This document shows, in pieces, positions 6,842 to 8,056 of a stretch of 8,056 bases of DNA (the first letter of the stretch is position 1; each line of letters begins with the position of its first letter). The notes under the pieces were generated by a model that had not been told where the DNA came from, made no database searches, and worked only from the letters and a program-made list of their open reading frames with translations. The DNA is from Phycisphaerae bacterium. GTDB taxonomy: Bacteria; Planctomycetota; Phycisphaerae; Phycisphaerales; SM1A02. The translations under genes and the position numbers were made by a program. Location: contig VGXJ01000068.1 of NCBI GenBank assembly GCA_016873375.1, forward strand, positions 1 through 8,056. The letters run 5' to 3'.

Positions 6842-8056
6842 CGCAAGGACTCCACGGTGACGGGCTTGCCGTGGACCAACAGTTCACAGACGATCGAGGC
6901 CACGCGCTGGTCGTCGCGACGCTGATCGGCCGAACGCTTCCGCACGCTGCCCATGACAAGGCTCATGCGGGGATTGTCCCTCAAGGACGCCTCGTGGCGA
7001 CCCAAGAAAGCCCAGTACATCGGGGTGATCGGGCAGGTCGTGCCCGGCGTGAAGCGGCACCCATCGCAGAAGTCACCCATCTTGCGGATGTAGGCGCTGC
7101 CGCAGACATACGGCTTGGTCGTCATCACCTCGCCCGCGCTGTAGGTGGCCATGCCAAGCACATTGGGCTCGACGACCCAGTCCCAGGCATCCATGTAGGC
7201 AACCCAGAACCAATCGGTGAGTTCACGGGGATCCACATCGAGCAGCGTCGCGAGGTTGCCCAGCACCATGAGCCGGGTGATGTGGTGGCTCCATGCTTCG
7301 GCCCACACGCCCTCGACGACCTGATCCAGACATCGAAGCCCGCTCGGGGCGCCCCAGAAGGCCGGCGGAAGCGGTGTCGCTCCGCCGCCTGCCCGAGCGG
7401 CCCACGACGGACGCGCGCCACCATCGACGCCAGCGGGTGCGCTGCCTGCGGTGGTCCAGCCCTTGCCCGACCAGCGCGCGAAACCGCCATCGCCCGGGAC
7501 CTTCGCCACGGTGCCCGTGGCCGTGCCCAAGCCGGTCCGGAACCCTTGGGTCGCATCGTGGACATGGCGCACGAATTCGCGCCAACCGATGACCTGACGG
7601 ACGAATCCCTCCCGGCATGCCAGCGGAATGTCGAGTGCCAGCACATCATCGACCAGGCGGCGAGGCAGGATCCGCATCACATTGAGCAGCGGCGAGATGC
7701 GCGAATGGAACAGCCCCCTGCTCCGCGTGCTCATGGCATCCTCGAACGGCCCAAAGTGCGGCAGACAGGCCCGCAACGCCCACGACCACAGTTGGTGCGT
7801 CTCGCGCAGGGTCGCGGGGAGCACTTGGACATCCACCGCGCCCGGATGGTGCGAGAAACGCTCGTTCACCTCGCGCTCGACTTCGGTCCGGCGGGCGGTC
7901 ATCGCGAAGACCGGCGGCTCAGGCGCCGCCGGCACGCCATCCCACCGTTCCCGGTTCTCTGCATCGAAGGACCATGCACCACCCTCCGGGCGCCCAGCAT
8001 CGTCGACCATGATGTCGAGCCGCTTGCGGACGCGTCGGTAGAAGGCATCCATCCGC
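6838..8056 (-). CDS. FeS-BCP/PhrB-type cryptochrome/photolyase (probable (6-4) photolyase), N-terminus cut off
   Basis: The reading frame is open to the right edge. The Met at 8052 aligns inside known proteins (FYRRVRKRLDIM, GAWSFDAENRERW), so about the first 100-140 residues, including most of the antenna domain, are missing. Counted from that Met, the FAD domain shows FGPFEDAM (100-107), LFHSRISPLLN (114-124), EGFVRQVIGWREFVR (148-162), AWSHHITRLMVLGN (253-266) and EPNVLGMATYSAGEVMTTKPYV (295-316). Four cysteines, C241, C329, C332 and C340, match the [4Fe-4S] ligands of Agrobacterium PhrB; the first spacing (88) and second (3) are as I recall them for that protein. Members repair (6-4) photoproducts and bind a lumazine antenna. 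An insert of about 45 residues rich in Gly, Ala, Thr and Pro lies between residues 171 and 228, where PhrB has a short loop. It is the first gene of the operon within this window; its promoter is outside. Confidence 0.9.
   Translation of the reverse strand, partial: RMDAFYRRVRKRLDIMVDDAGRPEGGAWSFDAENRERWDGVPAAPEPPVFAMTARRTEVEREVNERFSHHPGAVDVQVLPATLRETHQLWSWALRACLPHFGPFEDAMSTRSRGLFHSRISPLLNVMRILPRRLVDDVLALDIPLACREGFVRQVIGWREFVRHVHDATQGFRTGLGTATGTVAKVPGDGGFARWSGKGWTTAGSAPAGVDGGARPSWAARAGGGATPLPPAFWGAPSGLRCLDQVVEGVWAEAWSHHITRLMVLGNLATLLDVDPRELTDWFWVAYMDAWDWVVEPNVLGMATYSAGEVMTTKPYVCGSAYIRKMGDFCDGCRFTPGTTCPITPMYWAFLGRHEASLRDNPRMSLVMGSVRKRSADQRRDDQRVASIVCELLVHGKPVTVESLR

Overview
This is a GC-rich bacterial chromosome segment with tightly packed genes. 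No plasmid, phage, transposon or CRISPR signature is visible. The transporter and hydrolase sequences remind me of planctomycetes of the Phycisphaerae type, but that is recollection and not proof. Both ends of the window cut through genes.

Layout from left to right. (1) Positions 1-714, minus strand: a two-gene unit with a MazG-like nucleotide pyrophosphohydrolase followed by a HIT-family nucleotide-binding protein, overlapping by GTGA. The HIT gene runs off the left edge. (2) Positions 715-1039: a gene-free stretch with a strong hairpin (832-864) and a minus-strand tRNA-Arg with anticodon CCG (917-990). (3) Positions 1040-2383, plus strand: a major facilitator superfamily (MFS) transporter carrying a 126-bp in-frame tandem duplication of its second membrane segment. 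(4) Positions 2310-8056, minus strand: four genes in one direction, read from right to left. They are an iron-sulfur photolyase of the FeS-BCP/PhrB type (partial at the right edge), an SRPBCC-TIGR01777 fusion protein, a class I DNA photolyase, and an exported alpha/beta hydrolase. The first two junctions are start/stop overlaps of one to four bases, as expected of one translationally coupled operon. The third would be one too if a single base is missing near the end of the class I photolyase gene. The operon collides tail-to-tail with the transporter gene, with a 74-bp overlap.

The operon looks like a light and UV response unit: the class I enzyme would repair cyclobutane dimers and the FeS-BCP enzyme (6-4) photoproducts. 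The SRPBCC-SDR fusion and the exported hydrolase have no known substrate.

The unusual part is the state of the genes. Two of them carry in-frame tandem duplications of 126 bp and 63 bp. The copies differ only by silent changes (four and two), and both duplications hit the functional core. The hydrolase changes reading frame between its catalytic Ser and its catalytic Asp/His. The class I photolyase overruns its expected end by about 55 codons into the hydrolase gene. These could be a real, unusual duplication process, or the merging of strain variants plus indels in a metagenome assembly. The sequence alone does not settle this, but an assembly or consensus origin is at least as likely as biology. 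I found no clearly new biological system.
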